The notes under the pieces are model-generated. The model did not search any database and had not been told where the DNA came from. It saw only the letters and a program-made list of their open reading frames with translations. Shown here in pieces: positions 1 through 7,780 of a stretch of DNA of 11,556 nt. The stretch is from Hyphomicrobiales bacterium (GTDB lineage Bacteria; Pseudomonadota; Alphaproteobacteria; Rhizobiales; Aestuariivirgaceae), in contig JABDJG010000293.1 of the NCBI GenBank assembly GCA_013002595.1, positions 1 through 11,556 on the forward strand, given 5' to 3'. Position numbers and translations under genes: made by a program. Position 1 is the stretch's first letter, and the number at the start of each line of letters is the position of its first letter.

Positions 1-835
1 GGATGATGACGCCTTTTTCCGGATCGCGGCCAACCCGCAACCAGCTGGAGAACAGATACCACGGCACCGCCATAGCACTGGCGAACAGGGCCATCAGTCC
101 ACTATTGCCAAAAAGCCAGGTCATCGCCTGATCGCCTGCGCCGGGTGCTGCGACAATTCCTTTCGGCCAGCCGACCGACACGGTCATCTCTTCTTGCGGC
201 GCCAGTTGCCGGGTCGCCGTGAACTCGGCAACCGTGTCCGATATCCGCGATACCGAAAAATCCTTGCCGGTCGACCCGCGCCGGCCGGTATAAGCCGCGG
301 TCTGCAAGATCGTGGCGCCGGCCGGCAGAATGATGCGGGCAGTGACCTTGTTGATCGGAAAGGTCCAGCGATTGCCGGTCACATTCCAGTAAATCTCGTC
401 ATACCGCTCGAAGTAACCCAGCTGGTGGGCCATGGAATAGCGGAACGTATAGGTGTAGACGCCCGGATCGAGCCGCCGGTGTCTTTGCCCTGCATAGATG
501 CGGATGTTCTCGCCAAGCCGTTCGGTGAAATGGGCATCGCCGGTAGCCGTGCTGTCCACCTTCAAAAGCTTGAACCCGGCCGGACGGCGATCGCCGAGCG
601 AGCTAATGTAATTGACCGGCAGCTCGCGATAGATGCCGCGCTTGATCTGGCGGCCTTCGGCGCGCACCGTGATGTTCTCGGTGACGATGATGCCGCCGTC
701 ACTTTGAACTTCGATCAGGCTGTCGAATTGCAGGATTTCCTCGCGCGCGGCAGCAACGGCCGGCCAGGACAACAACACCGCCAACAGCAGCGATATGGCG
801 ATACGGCGCAAAGGATCGGACACTGCAGCACCCAT
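1..835 (-). CDS. DUF2207 family membrane protein, second tandem copy (partial, runs off left edge)
   Basis: This is the second of two adjacent DUF2207 genes, and only its first 278 codons lie in the window. I translated it by hand from the ATG at 835. It starts MGAAVSDPLRRIAIS, then a hydrophobic signal peptide ending near WPAVAAA, then the mature start REEILQFDSLIEVQSDG. The extracellular DUF2207 beta domain follows (RGIYRELP, DEIYWNVTGNRW, AAYTGRRG, VSVGWPKG). A membrane segment comes next (TWLFGNSGLMALFASAMAVPW), then WLRVGRDPEKGVI at the edge. By eye well over half the residues match the neighbouring copy over the same span. Its ATG shares the A of the upstream copy's TAA (TAATG on the minus strand), so the two are very probably translationally coupled. 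No biochemical role is established for DUF2207 proteins; they often sit beside LemA genes, as here. The C-terminus cannot be judged. Confidence 0.9.
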   Translation of the reverse strand, partial: MGAAVSDPLRRIAISLLLAVLLSWPAVAAAREEILQFDSLIEVQSDGGIIVTENITVRAEGRQIKRGIYRELPVNYISSLGDRRPAGFKLLKVDSTATGDAHFTERLGENIRIYAGQRHRRLDPGVYTYTFRYSMAHQLGYFERYDEIYWNVTGNRWTFPINKVTARIILPAGATILQTAAYTGRRGSTGKDFSVSRISDTVAEFTATRQLAPQEEMTVSVGWPKGIVAAPGAGDQAMTWLFGNSGLMALFASAMAVPWYLFSSWLRVGRDPEKGVII

Positions 836-2748
836 TACCAGCCGCCGCCCCCGCCACCACCGCCGCCGCCGCCGGAAAAGCCGCCGCCGCTGGAGCCGGA
901 GCCGGAGGACACCGGCACCGCAGACGCCATACTGCTCGACATGGCTGAGATCATGCCCTCGGTTGCACGGCCCAAACCACGATTGCCCCACCGTCGGCCG
1001 CGATACCAACTGGGCTGATAGCCATCATCGCGCTCAGCCGGCACCATCCGCGCCATATGATCGGCAAAGGCGTTCGACCAGGGTCTTTCAACATCGAGCG
1101 CGATGGCGAACGGCAAGAGCTTTTCGAACAGCTGCTCGGTCATGTCCGGCGCATCGTTCATGTTCATGCGCTCGGACTCGGCAACGGACATGTAGAGCTT
1201 CAGGCCTTCAATCATGTCCATGGTGCGCCGGCCGAGCGGCGTTGGTGCGCGCAGCAGGTATGCAAACACAGCGATTGAAAGCAACATCACTGCAACCGCC
1301 ACTATTGACAGAATGGTTTCAGGTGAGAACTCGAAATCGCCGGTCCCGACAAAGGCCTTACCGAAGTTTCCAAAGAAGATCAGAGCTATGGCCGGTCCGA
1401 TGTATCCTGTGATGCCGCTCTGCTTGAGGCCATGAATGCCGGCAATAACGACGACCGAGCCGAAAGCTGCCAGAACGGCCATGACGATGAAGACACCGGC
1501 CTGTGTACCGGATGGCTGCTGGATCAGGAAATAGGCCGCGACACCAACCACGCCAAGCACCGCGGCAATCCAGAAATGCCCGTAATTGTCATTGAAATAG
1601 ATCCCTCGGTGCTCTCCCTTAATTGCCTTTTGAAAGTTTTTGCGGATGGTTGAAAACCTCGAGGCATTGCTCTTGTTGAACGTGAAACTGTCGCCGGTGG
1701 CAAACAGAGCCCTGTGCAACGCATACTCGCCCGATGGCAAATCGTTGATGTTGCGATCCTTCAGGTAGACGGTTACTTCGTCGCCGTCTTCTTCCAACGA
1801 AACACGCTTTTTGACCGCAAGCGAGATCAAGGCGGCGATCAAGGCACGGGACGCACCTCTGCCCGCTGACTTGAGCTTCATGTAGTGAATGTAGCTGATC
1901 GCGGCCGGAGAAAGGCCTTCAGGCGGGGTAAACAGCGGAATGATGACACCCTTTTCGGGATCGCGCCCGACACGCAGCCAGCTCTTGAACAGGTACCATG
2001 GCACGGCCGCCGCACTGGCCAGCAGGGCCAGAAGGCCGATATTGCCGAACAGCCAGGAAAAGGTCTTTTCGCTCGCCGTCGGCTCGACAACGAAGCCTTT
2101 GGGCCAGCCGACCGCGACAGTCATGCCCTCACCGCGGGCAAGCGGGCGGGTCGACTTGAACTCGACGATGTTGTCGCCGATCGTGCGGGCATCGTAATCG
2201 GTGCCGGTTTGACCGCGCCGGCCGGTATAGCCGGCAGTCTGGAGGACTTTGGCGCCTTCAGGCAACACGATCCGGGCTGTCACCTGGACAATCGGGAACG
2301 ACCAGCGGTTGCCGGTGACATTCCAGTAAATCTCGTCGAAATCGTCAAAGAAGCCGACATGGCCCACCATGGAATAGCGGAACGTGTAGGTGTAGGTCCC
2401 GGGGCTCAGATAGCGGCTTGTCTCGCCGGCATAGATGCGCAGGTGCTCGCCTTCACGCTTGGTGAAATGGGCATCGCCGGTGACGTTGCTGTCGACGCCG
2501 AGCACCTTCACGCCTGACTTGTGGTGCTCACCCTTGCGGTCGACATAGCGGTACGGCAAGTCGCGATAGATGCCGCGTTTGATATTGCGGCCCTCGGCGC
2601 GCACCGTGATTGTCTCGGTGACGAGGACATCGCCGTTCGTCTGGACCTCGACCAGGCTCTTGAAGTGGATAATTTCCTCGCGGGCCAGAACCGCCGACGG
2701 CGCGGCCAGCAGCAGCAGAAAAGCTAGTGTGGCGGCAAGGCGGCCCAT
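835..2748 (-). CDS. DUF2207 family membrane protein with poly-glycine C-terminus, first tandem copy
   Basis: This is a complete 637-residue predicted membrane protein of the DUF2207 family. Residues 1-22 (MGRLAATLAFLLLLAAPSAVLA) are a clear signal peptide. The DUF2207 beta domain covers about residues 23-225, with RGIYRDLP, DEIYWNVTGNRW, YTGRRG and VGWPKG. Hydrophobic segments lie near 233-255, 392-409, 417-438, 446-466 and 479-499. A cytosolic-type region at about 260-385 lies between the first and second. The last 30 residues are low-complexity, with a Gly/Ser run ending in eleven glycines and a final Trp. The frame is open up to 2787, but the ATG at 2748 is preferred because it starts the signal peptide and lies 7 nt after the lemA stop, with GGAG about 12 nt upstream. 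The function is unknown; pairing with LemA suggests a shared envelope role (inference). Confidence 0.93.
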   Translation of the reverse strand: MGRLAATLAFLLLLAAPSAVLAREEIIHFKSLVEVQTNGDVLVTETITVRAEGRNIKRGIYRDLPYRYVDRKGEHHKSGVKVLGVDSNVTGDAHFTKREGEHLRIYAGETSRYLSPGTYTYTFRYSMVGHVGFFDDFDEIYWNVTGNRWSFPIVQVTARIVLPEGAKVLQTAGYTGRRGQTGTDYDARTIGDNIVEFKSTRPLARGEGMTVAVGWPKGFVVEPTASEKTFSWLFGNIGLLALLASAAAVPWYLFKSWLRVGRDPEKGVIIPLFTPPEGLSPAAISYIHYMKLKSAGRGASRALIAALISLAVKKRVSLEEDGDEVTVYLKDRNINDLPSGEYALHRALFATGDSFTFNKSNASRFSTIRKNFQKAIKGEHRGIYFNDNYGHFWIAAVLGVVGVAAYFLIQQPSGTQAGVFIVMAVLAAFGSVVVIAGIHGLKQSGITGYIGPAIALIFFGNFGKAFVGTGDFEFSPETILSIVAVAVMLLSIAVFAYLLRAPTPLGRRTMDMIEGLKLYMSVAESERMNMNDAPDMTEQLFEKLLPFAIALDVERPWSNAFADHMARMVPAERDDGYQPSWYRGRRWGNRGLGRATEGMISAMSSSMASAVPVSSGSGSSGGGFSGGGGGGGGGGGW

Positions 2749-2755
2749 CGGGAGA

Positions 2756-3316
2756 TCAGAACTCCACTGTCGGCACCGCACGTTCACTGTCGTCCATGAT
2801 CTCGAAAAACTCCGCCTTGATGAACCTGAAATAGTTGGCGATCAGGTTGCTGGGGAAGGACTCGACCAGCACATTCAGATTACGCACCGAGCCGTTGTAA
2901 TAACGGCGCGACATCTGGATCTCGTTTTCGATCTCTTCGAGCGCGTTCTGGAACTCAAGGACGTTCTTGTCGGCTTTCAGATCCGGGTAGTTCTCCATCA
3001 CCGCAAACAGCTTCAACAGGCCGCCCGAGAGTGCCTGCTCGGCCTGCGAGCGCTCGGCAGGTGACTTGCCCTCGGCTGCTTCGGCATTGGCGCGCAGACG
3101 CGTCACCTCGGTCAGGATATCCTTTTCGTGCTTCATATAGCCTTTGACGGTGGCGAGCAGATTGGGAACGAGATTGGAGCGCCGCTTGAGCTGTACATCG
3201 ATGCCGCTCCAGCCCTCCTCGACCATGGTCTTGTTCTTGACAAGACGGTTGTAGATGTTGATCGCGTACAGAATGACGGCGACAATAGCGGCGCCGAGCG
3301 CCAACAATCCGATCAT
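2756..3316 (-). CDS. lemA: LemA family protein
   Basis: This 186-residue LemA-family protein has a single N-terminal membrane helix (about residues 3-22, LLALGAAIVAVILYAINIYN). A soluble, mostly alpha-helical domain follows. Family hallmarks visible are W36 in EEGWSGIDVQLKRRSNLVPNL, the YMKHEKDILTEVTRLRA helix, and near the C-terminus SRRYYNGSVRNLN followed by ESFPSNLIA. The length is normal for the family. The frame is open well upstream, but the ATG at 3316 is chosen because it starts the membrane helix and has AGGAG 12 nt before it. The stop is 7 nt before the DUF2207 start, so the two are almost certainly co-transcribed. LemA proteins are membrane-anchored with an undefined function, so the pairing with two DUF2207 proteins is the main clue. 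The gene symbol is a family label. Confidence 0.93.
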   Translation of the reverse strand: MIGLLALGAAIVAVILYAINIYNRLVKNKTMVEEGWSGIDVQLKRRSNLVPNLLATVKGYMKHEKDILTEVTRLRANAEAAEGKSPAERSQAEQALSGGLLKLFAVMENYPDLKADKNVLEFQNALEEIENEIQMSRRYYNGSVRNLNVLVESFPSNLIANYFRFIKAEFFEIMDDSERAVPTVEF

Positions 3317-3386
3317 GATGGTGTTCCACTCCTGGTTACCGGGAATCGCCCGCAGATGCTGCATGATGAGGCAGCAAGACGCAAGG

Positions 3387-3932
3387 TCAAGCCTTCCATT
3401 TGATCGAGCAGCCCATGGAGGGCGTTTGATCCGCCGGTCCCTTGCCGGTGCGGGCAATCTGCAGCATTGCCTCATAGAGTTCGCGGCGGGCCCCGGCAAT
3501 GAGGGTTGTTTTCGATTCATCAAGCCGGCCGCGGTATTGCAGCTCACCATCCGCGTTGAGGCCGAAGAAATCGGGCGTGCAGACCGCGTCCCAGGCGCGG
3601 GCAACAGCCTGGCTCTCATCATGCAGGTAGGGAAATGGAAAACTGTTGGCCTCGGCAAACAGCTTCATGTTGTCAAATGAGTCATCGGGGTAACTGGCAG
3701 CATCATTGGCGCAAATGGCAGCAAAGCCGATGCCCTCGCCCTTGAGATTGCCGGCTTCTTCAACGATACGGCCGATGACCGATTTCACATACGGGCAATG
3801 GTTGCAGATGAACATCACCAGCGTGCCGTTTTCACCGGCCACACCGGCAAGCGAATAGGTCCTGCCATCGGTCGCCGGCAGGGTGAAGTCAGGCGCCTTC
3901 CAGCCGAAGTCGCATACAGGCGGTGTTGCCAT
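3387..3932 (-). CDS. thioredoxin-fold (peroxiredoxin/AhpC-TSA-like) protein with CNHCP motif
   Basis: This 181-residue protein has a thioredoxin-like fold. Residues 9-25 (FGWKAPDFTLPATDGRT) form the usual AhpC/TSA entry strand region. A redox-type CNHCPYVK motif has cysteines at 43 and 46 (CxxC), and a Pro typical of the cis-Pro loop is at 120 (VCTPDFF). The C-terminus MGCSIKWK is a conserved ending in this thioredoxin-like group and carries one more cysteine. There is no signal peptide, so it is probably cytosolic. It likely acts as a thiol oxidoreductase or peroxidase, but the substrate is unknown. It starts 16 nt after the amidotransferase stop with AAGGAAAGG upstream, so it belongs to the same transcript. 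The stop is 70 nt before lemA. Confidence 0.9.
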   Translation of the reverse strand: MATPPVCDFGWKAPDFTLPATDGRTYSLAGVAGENGTLVMFICNHCPYVKSVIGRIVEEAGNLKGEGIGFAAICANDAASYPDDSFDNMKLFAEANSFPFPYLHDESQAVARAWDAVCTPDFFGLNADGELQYRGRLDESKTTLIAGARRELYEAMLQIARTGKGPADQTPSMGCSIKWKA

Positions 3933-3948
3933 GTCGTTTTACCTTTCC

Positions 3949-4674
3949 TTATTCGGCGGCCTGCTGGGCGCCGGCACTGCCGGCCATCCAGTCATCGAGG
4001 AACCCATTGAACCAGGCCCCGAGCGGGGCATCATGGATGGCATGATCGGCCAGCTGGCGCTCGGGCGGGAAGGCGCCGGGCATGGCGTGGCGGTGCGCCG
4101 GGCGCCGGGCGGCCCAGCGCGACATCATGGCGTAGCTGGCTTCGGGGTGAAACTGCATGGCATAGGCGTTGTTGCCATAGCGGAACGCCTGCTCGGGGAA
4201 ATGCGCCGTGCTGGCCAGATGGACGGCGCCGGCGGGCAAATCGAACCAGCCATGCCAATGGGACTGCAGAACGATGAGATCGTCACCGAAGACGGCCCTG
4301 CCCGCATCGGACATGATCAGCGGGTAATAGCCGTATTCGGCATTTCCTTCAGGGTGCGGCCCGACAGGCGCGCCCAGGACATCGGCCATCAATTGCCCGC
4401 CAAGGCAGAAGCCGAGCAATGGCAAATCCTGCTTCAACGCTGCTTCGATTAACCGTGCCTCGCTGCGCAGGAACGGATGGGCCTCCTTGGGATCGACGTC
4501 GAACCGTCCACCGTAAACCACCACACCGGCTACATTTTCATCGATCGCCGGCAGCTCATCACCGTCATAGGGAAAGCGCCAGTCAACCCCAAAGCCGCGT
4601 TCTGCCGCCCAGGCAGAGGCCCGGTCGTCGCACTCATCGTTCGCGTGACCAACAAAAATGATGCGCCTGGTCAT
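3949..4674 (-). CDS. class I glutamine amidotransferase (GMP synthase GATase-like domain protein)
   Basis: This 241-residue stand-alone class I glutamine amidotransferase domain has a readable catalytic triad. The nucleophile is C90 in LLGFCLGGQLMA, and the His-Glu pair is H176 and E178 in AMQFHPEAS. The conserved LQSHWHGWFDLP strand precedes it. No synthetase domain is fused, so the ammonia acceptor is unknown. The family includes peptidase-like or gamma-glutamyl hydrolase members (for example PuuD-type enzymes), so hydrolysis of a gamma-glutamyl compound is an alternative. Its ATG overlaps the stop of the MFS gene (ATGA, 4671-4674), which indicates translational coupling. The thioredoxin-like gene follows 16 nt after its stop. 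The reading of triad and family is firm; the substrate is open. Confidence 0.92.
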   Translation of the reverse strand: MTRRIIFVGHANDECDDRASAWAAERGFGVDWRFPYDGDELPAIDENVAGVVVYGGRFDVDPKEAHPFLRSEARLIEAALKQDLPLLGFCLGGQLMADVLGAPVGPHPEGNAEYGYYPLIMSDAGRAVFGDDLIVLQSHWHGWFDLPAGAVHLASTAHFPEQAFRYGNNAYAMQFHPEASYAMMSRWAARRPAHRHAMPGAFPPERQLADHAIHDAPLGAWFNGFLDDWMAGSAGAQQAAE

Positions 4675-6215
4675 GGTTGGGCTCCTTCGTCATCTGCATC
4701 GGCGCGCGCGTAGCGCCTGAACAGAAAGATCAACGGTGCCGTCGCGGCCGTCAAGATGGTTATAACGAGAAAAGTATTGTTGTAGGCGATCATCGCGGCC
4801 TGCCGGGTAACCTCGTTATCCAGGGCGCTCAGGCCCGGGATGTCGTCGATCGACCAGTTGCCCCGCAGCGTACCGTAGCGCAGCAGTTCGTTGAACGGGT
4901 TGATGTGCTCGGCCAGAACCGCATGATTGATCTGGCTGTAGCGCGAATGCATGCCGATGATGAGCGAGGTGCCGATGGCATTGCCGATGTCATAGGTCAG
5001 GTAGAACAGGGCAAAACCCTGGTCCTGCATCGGGCCCTTCAGCCGCGACAGAACCAGGCGGTTGAGCGGCGCCCACAGCAGACTGGTCCCGGTGCCCTGC
5101 AGGAAGTTGGTCCACATGACTTCGAAGGGCAGGACATCCGTCGTCCAGTAGGCCATGCGCCAGGACGGGATGACGGTCAGCGCCAGGCCCAGCACCACCA
5201 GCGGCCGCGGATCGATTTTTTCGCGCAGCTGGGTCATGATAAGCAAGGTTATGATCGAGCCGAAACCGCGTACGAACAACAGGTTGCCGATCTCGATGGC
5301 CGGGTAGTCGGCAATCTGTTGCAGCATGAGCGGCAGCAAGAGCAGCGGAATGTAGATCACCCCACCCATGACAAAGACAATGAACTGACCGAGGATGAAA
5401 TTGCGGTCGCGGAACAGCCGGCGGTCGACGAAGCTTTCGGTTGCCGTCATCGTGTGGGTGACGAAGATGTACAGCAACAGACATGCAGCAAAGATCTCGA
5501 TTGTGAATTCGGTCGAAGCGAACCAATCGAGCCGTTCGGCACGGGCGAGCGAGAATTGCAGCAGCGCAACGCCAACGATGAGAGAAACAAAGCCGATCCA
5601 GTCGAGTTTCGGGTTGGTCTTGGGCGTCAAAGGAACGACGGCCCAGGCCAGCAGGAAGATGGCAACGCCGATCGGCACATTGGCATAGAATATCCACGGC
5701 CAGCCATAGTGTTCGATGAGATAACCACCGAGCGCCGGGGCAACGACATTGCCGGTGACGAAGCCCAGCGCCCACAGCGAGGTTGCCTGCGTGTAGCGCT
5801 CGCGCGGGAAGGCATTGACCACGATCAGCTGGCCGAGCGACAGGAGCGGCGCGCCAGCCAGGCCCTGGATGAAGCGCCAGAACACCTCGGCTTCCAGCGT
5901 GGTTGCCGCCCCGCACCCAAGCAGCGACACGGTGAAACCGCCCATGCCGAGCATGAACAGCTGCTTGCGGCCGATGCGGGCCGACAGCCAGCCGATGCTG
6001 GCAGTCATGATGGCGCCGCCGACGACAAAGCCGATCATCACCCAGGTGATCTGATCGTTGGTCGCAGCAAAGCTGCCCTTCATATCCGGCAAGGCAACGC
6101 CAACCGAATTCCAGATGAACGAATAGGACCAGGTACCGACCGTGCCGCACAGGACGATGGCCCAGCGCTGCAGGCCGGTCGGCAAGGTCTGGTCGTTGAT
6201 CACGGCGTCGGTCAT
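4671..6215 (-). CDS. DHA2/EmrB-type MFS multidrug efflux transporter
   Basis: This 514-residue inner-membrane proton-driven exporter of the DHA2 (14-helix) drug:H+ antiporter family has many hydrophobic helices. It has an MFS motif A loop at 75-85 (GWLSARIGRKQ), the antiporter motif C region GNVVAPALGGYL at 155-166, and GWPWIFYANVPIG at 171-183, a typical EmrB/QacA signature. A long extracytoplasmic loop sits before the last helix. Substrates cannot be read from sequence. The frame stays open to a TTG at 6263, but the ATG at 6215 (MTDAVINDQT) is preferred as the usual short N-terminus; no strong Shine-Dalgarno is seen. The partner adaptor (EmrA/HlyD type) is divergent at 6334. The downstream amidotransferase overlaps by 4 nt, so the gene heads an operon. 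Confidence 0.93.
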   Translation of the reverse strand: MTDAVINDQTLPTGLQRWAIVLCGTVGTWSYSFIWNSVGVALPDMKGSFAATNDQITWVMIGFVVGGAIMTASIGWLSARIGRKQLFMLGMGGFTVSLLGCGAATTLEAEVFWRFIQGLAGAPLLSLGQLIVVNAFPRERYTQATSLWALGFVTGNVVAPALGGYLIEHYGWPWIFYANVPIGVAIFLLAWAVVPLTPKTNPKLDWIGFVSLIVGVALLQFSLARAERLDWFASTEFTIEIFAACLLLYIFVTHTMTATESFVDRRLFRDRNFILGQFIVFVMGGVIYIPLLLLPLMLQQIADYPAIEIGNLLFVRGFGSIITLLIMTQLREKIDPRPLVVLGLALTVIPSWRMAYWTTDVLPFEVMWTNFLQGTGTSLLWAPLNRLVLSRLKGPMQDQGFALFYLTYDIGNAIGTSLIIGMHSRYSQINHAVLAEHINPFNELLRYGTLRGNWSIDDIPGLSALDNEVTRQAAMIAYNNTFLVITILTAATAPLIFLFRRYARADADDEGAQP

Positions 6216-6333
6216 GGTTTCGCTACACACCCCAGTCGAGTGTAACCAGAGTTCGCTTGACAATGCATTGGAAAAGAGATCAGTTTTGTAGGTTAGCCGG
6301 ACCCTATTCTGGGCGGCGCGCGAGTATCAGCTC
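6216..6333. promoter_or_regulatory. divergent promoter region between the MFS and HlyD genes, with palindrome
   Basis: This 118-bp spacer must hold promoters for both efflux genes. It contains a perfect 10-bp palindrome, CAATGCATTG (6261-6270). A plus-strand TTGACA (6257-6262) overlaps its left end and is a good -35 candidate for the HlyD gene, but no convincing -10 sits 16-18 bp downstream. On the minus strand TACACT is a possible -10 for the MFS gene, also without a well-spaced -35. The palindrome is a candidate operator for a shared regulator that is not in the window. This is a suggestion from layout only. Confidence 0.4.
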
Positions 6334-7386
6334 ATGTCATATCGGCGGACATCATTTCTTCGAGGCATCTTGCTTGGGGTCGTCCCGATTGCATTTGTCG
6401 CGATAGGGGTTGCCGTCTATGCATCGGGCGGGCGCTATGTGACCAGCGAGAACGCCTATGTGAAGGCGGACATCATTCAGATCAGCCCGGAGATCGACGG
6501 ACGTGTCGATGAGGTTCTGGTTGACGAAAATCAAGCTGTACAGCGCGGCGATGTGCTGTTCCGGCTTGACCCGCGGCCTTTCAAGATTGCCCTGGCCGAA
6601 GCTCAAGCTGAACTTTTGAGCGTGCGCCACAAGGTGGCCTCGCTGCGCGCCAGTTACGAAGAAGCCTATACCGACATGCTGTCGGCCGAACAGCAGGTGA
6701 AGTATCTGCAGCTTGAAGCCGACCGTCAGAGCAAGCTGAAGACGACCGGCTTTTCCGCCAGATCAAAGCATGAAAAGGCCGATCACGAACTGGATATGGC
6801 GAGGCGCACCGTTGCGGCGCGGCGCCAGCGCATCACGACGGTTCTGGCCGAGCTCAGCGGTGACCCGAAGCTGCCGGTCGAGCAACACCCTTTGTATCTG
6901 TCTGCCGTCGCCAAGCGCGACCGGGCAGCGCTAGACCTTGAACGCACCGAGGTACGGGCACCGGCAGCGGGACATCTCAGCCGGGTCAGCCTGCAGGATG
7001 GCGAGCACATCGAAGCGGGCAAGCCTGTCTTTGCCCTGGTCAAGACCGATGCCTATTGGATTCAGGTGAACATCAAGGAAGTCAAGCTGACCCACATCTC
7101 GGTCGGCCAGAAGGCAAGCGTCGTGCTGGATGCCTATCCGAATGTGACCTGGGACGCCGAGGTTGCCAGCATCAGCCCGGCCACCGGGGCGGAGTTTTCA
7201 CTGCTGCCGGCCCAGAATGCCACCGGCAACTGGGTCAAGGTCGTGCAGCGCGTGCCCTTGCGCCTTAAGCTTGCGGCCAAGGCCAGCGCACCGCCGCTGC
7301 GCGCCGGCATGACGGCATCGATCTCGATCGACACCGGCCATGAACGCAACCTGGCCGCCATCGCCAGCACGTTCTTATCCAAGTAG
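6334..7386 (+). CDS. EmrA/HlyD-family efflux periplasmic adaptor (membrane fusion protein)
   Basis: This 350-residue adaptor is expected to link the inner-membrane exporter to an outer-membrane channel. There is a short cytosolic N-terminus, then a single membrane helix at about 9-30 (LRGILLGVVPIAFVAIGVAVY). The EmrA-type barrel-sandwich start follows (TSENAYVKADIIQISPEIDGR), with the first lipoyl half at about 46-85. A long alpha-helical hairpin spans about 88-200, and the second lipoyl half is TEVRAPAAGHLSRVSLQDGE. The last part is a beta-barrel (YWIQVNIKE, GQKASVVLDAYP). It is divergent from the EmrB-type gene, whereas emrA and emrB are usually co-directional, but it is still the obvious partner. 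The ATG at 6334 has only a weak Shine-Dalgarno. No outer-membrane factor gene is nearby. Confidence 0.93.
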   Translation: MSYRRTSFLRGILLGVVPIAFVAIGVAVYASGGRYVTSENAYVKADIIQISPEIDGRVDEVLVDENQAVQRGDVLFRLDPRPFKIALAEAQAELLSVRHKVASLRASYEEAYTDMLSAEQQVKYLQLEADRQSKLKTTGFSARSKHEKADHELDMARRTVAARRQRITTVLAELSGDPKLPVEQHPLYLSAVAKRDRAALDLERTEVRAPAAGHLSRVSLQDGEHIEAGKPVFALVKTDAYWIQVNIKEVKLTHISVGQKASVVLDAYPNVTWDAEVASISPATGAEFSLLPAQNATGNWVKVVQRVPLRLKLAAKASAPPLRAGMTASISIDTGHERNLAAIASTFLSK

Positions 7387-7519
7387 AGCCGTCCGGCAAC
7401 TCCGCGCAGCCCGGAAAACCGACAAAAATAAGATTAACGGCATATGAACAACCCATTCAGGCCGGGTTACGCCGCAATAACTATACTGTCTTCAGTTACG
7501 CACCTGATGGAGACAGGAA

Positions 7520-7705
7520 ATGTCCAGACCAGCCCCTTTTGACAACGCCCAAGCCGTTGACCAAGCACGCCTGGCTGCCACAACAATTCGCCAGTCGATT
7601 GCACATTTCTTTGGCAACAACGATGACACTGCCATGATCGCAAAGATCACCGATCACACGCTGCGCGACATTGGTGTCAATCCCATCGTCAAGGACTTCA
7701 TCTAA
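7520..7705 (+). CDS. small DUF1127-like protein
   Basis: This 61-residue protein starts at an ATG preceded by a strong ribosome-binding site (GGAGACAGGAA). The C-terminal half reads MIAKITDHTLRDIGVNP. This resembles the L-x-D-x-x-L-R-D-I-G pattern of DUF1127 (YjiS-like) small proteins, which are common in alphaproteobacteria. Some DUF1127 proteins bind RNA or affect phosphate and stress responses, but none of that can be claimed here. It has no signal peptide or membrane helix. It stands alone, 133 nt after the HlyD gene and 75 nt before the dioxygenase-family gene. A TATACT at 7482-7487 could be its -10 box, although no good -35 is seen. Confidence 0.75.
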   Translation: MSRPAPFDNAQAVDQARLAATTIRQSIAHFFGNNDDTAMIAKITDHTLRDIGVNPIVKDFI

Positions 7706-7780
7706 GGTTCCTTGCAGCCGGCAAGTGTGCTGAGTAGTGTGGCAGCTAAATTTACTGTCCCGTTTGAGGATCAGCTGCCC

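Noticed and set aside
194..1018. A 274-codon plus-strand open frame with a polyproline stretch
   Set aside because: It is antisense to the two DUF2207 genes. The proline run is the reverse reading of the poly-Gly tail.
1885..2517. A 210-codon plus-strand open frame
   Set aside because: It lies opposite the conserved DUF2207 domain and resembles the frame opposite the second copy, so it only mirrors the duplication.
4677..6245. A 522-codon open frame on the plus strand
   Set aside because: It is the antisense of the MFS gene. It is rich in Gln, Arg, Asp and His with no domain, as expected for a shadow of a hydrophobic membrane protein.
7387..7440. Terminator after the HlyD-family gene
   Set aside because: Only short CCGG repeats are present, with no stem of useful length followed by a T-run.
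7482..7487. TATACT as a promoter for the DUF1127-like gene
   Set aside because: The -10 looks good, but no -35 hexamer is seen at 16-18 bp, so I did not list it as a feature.
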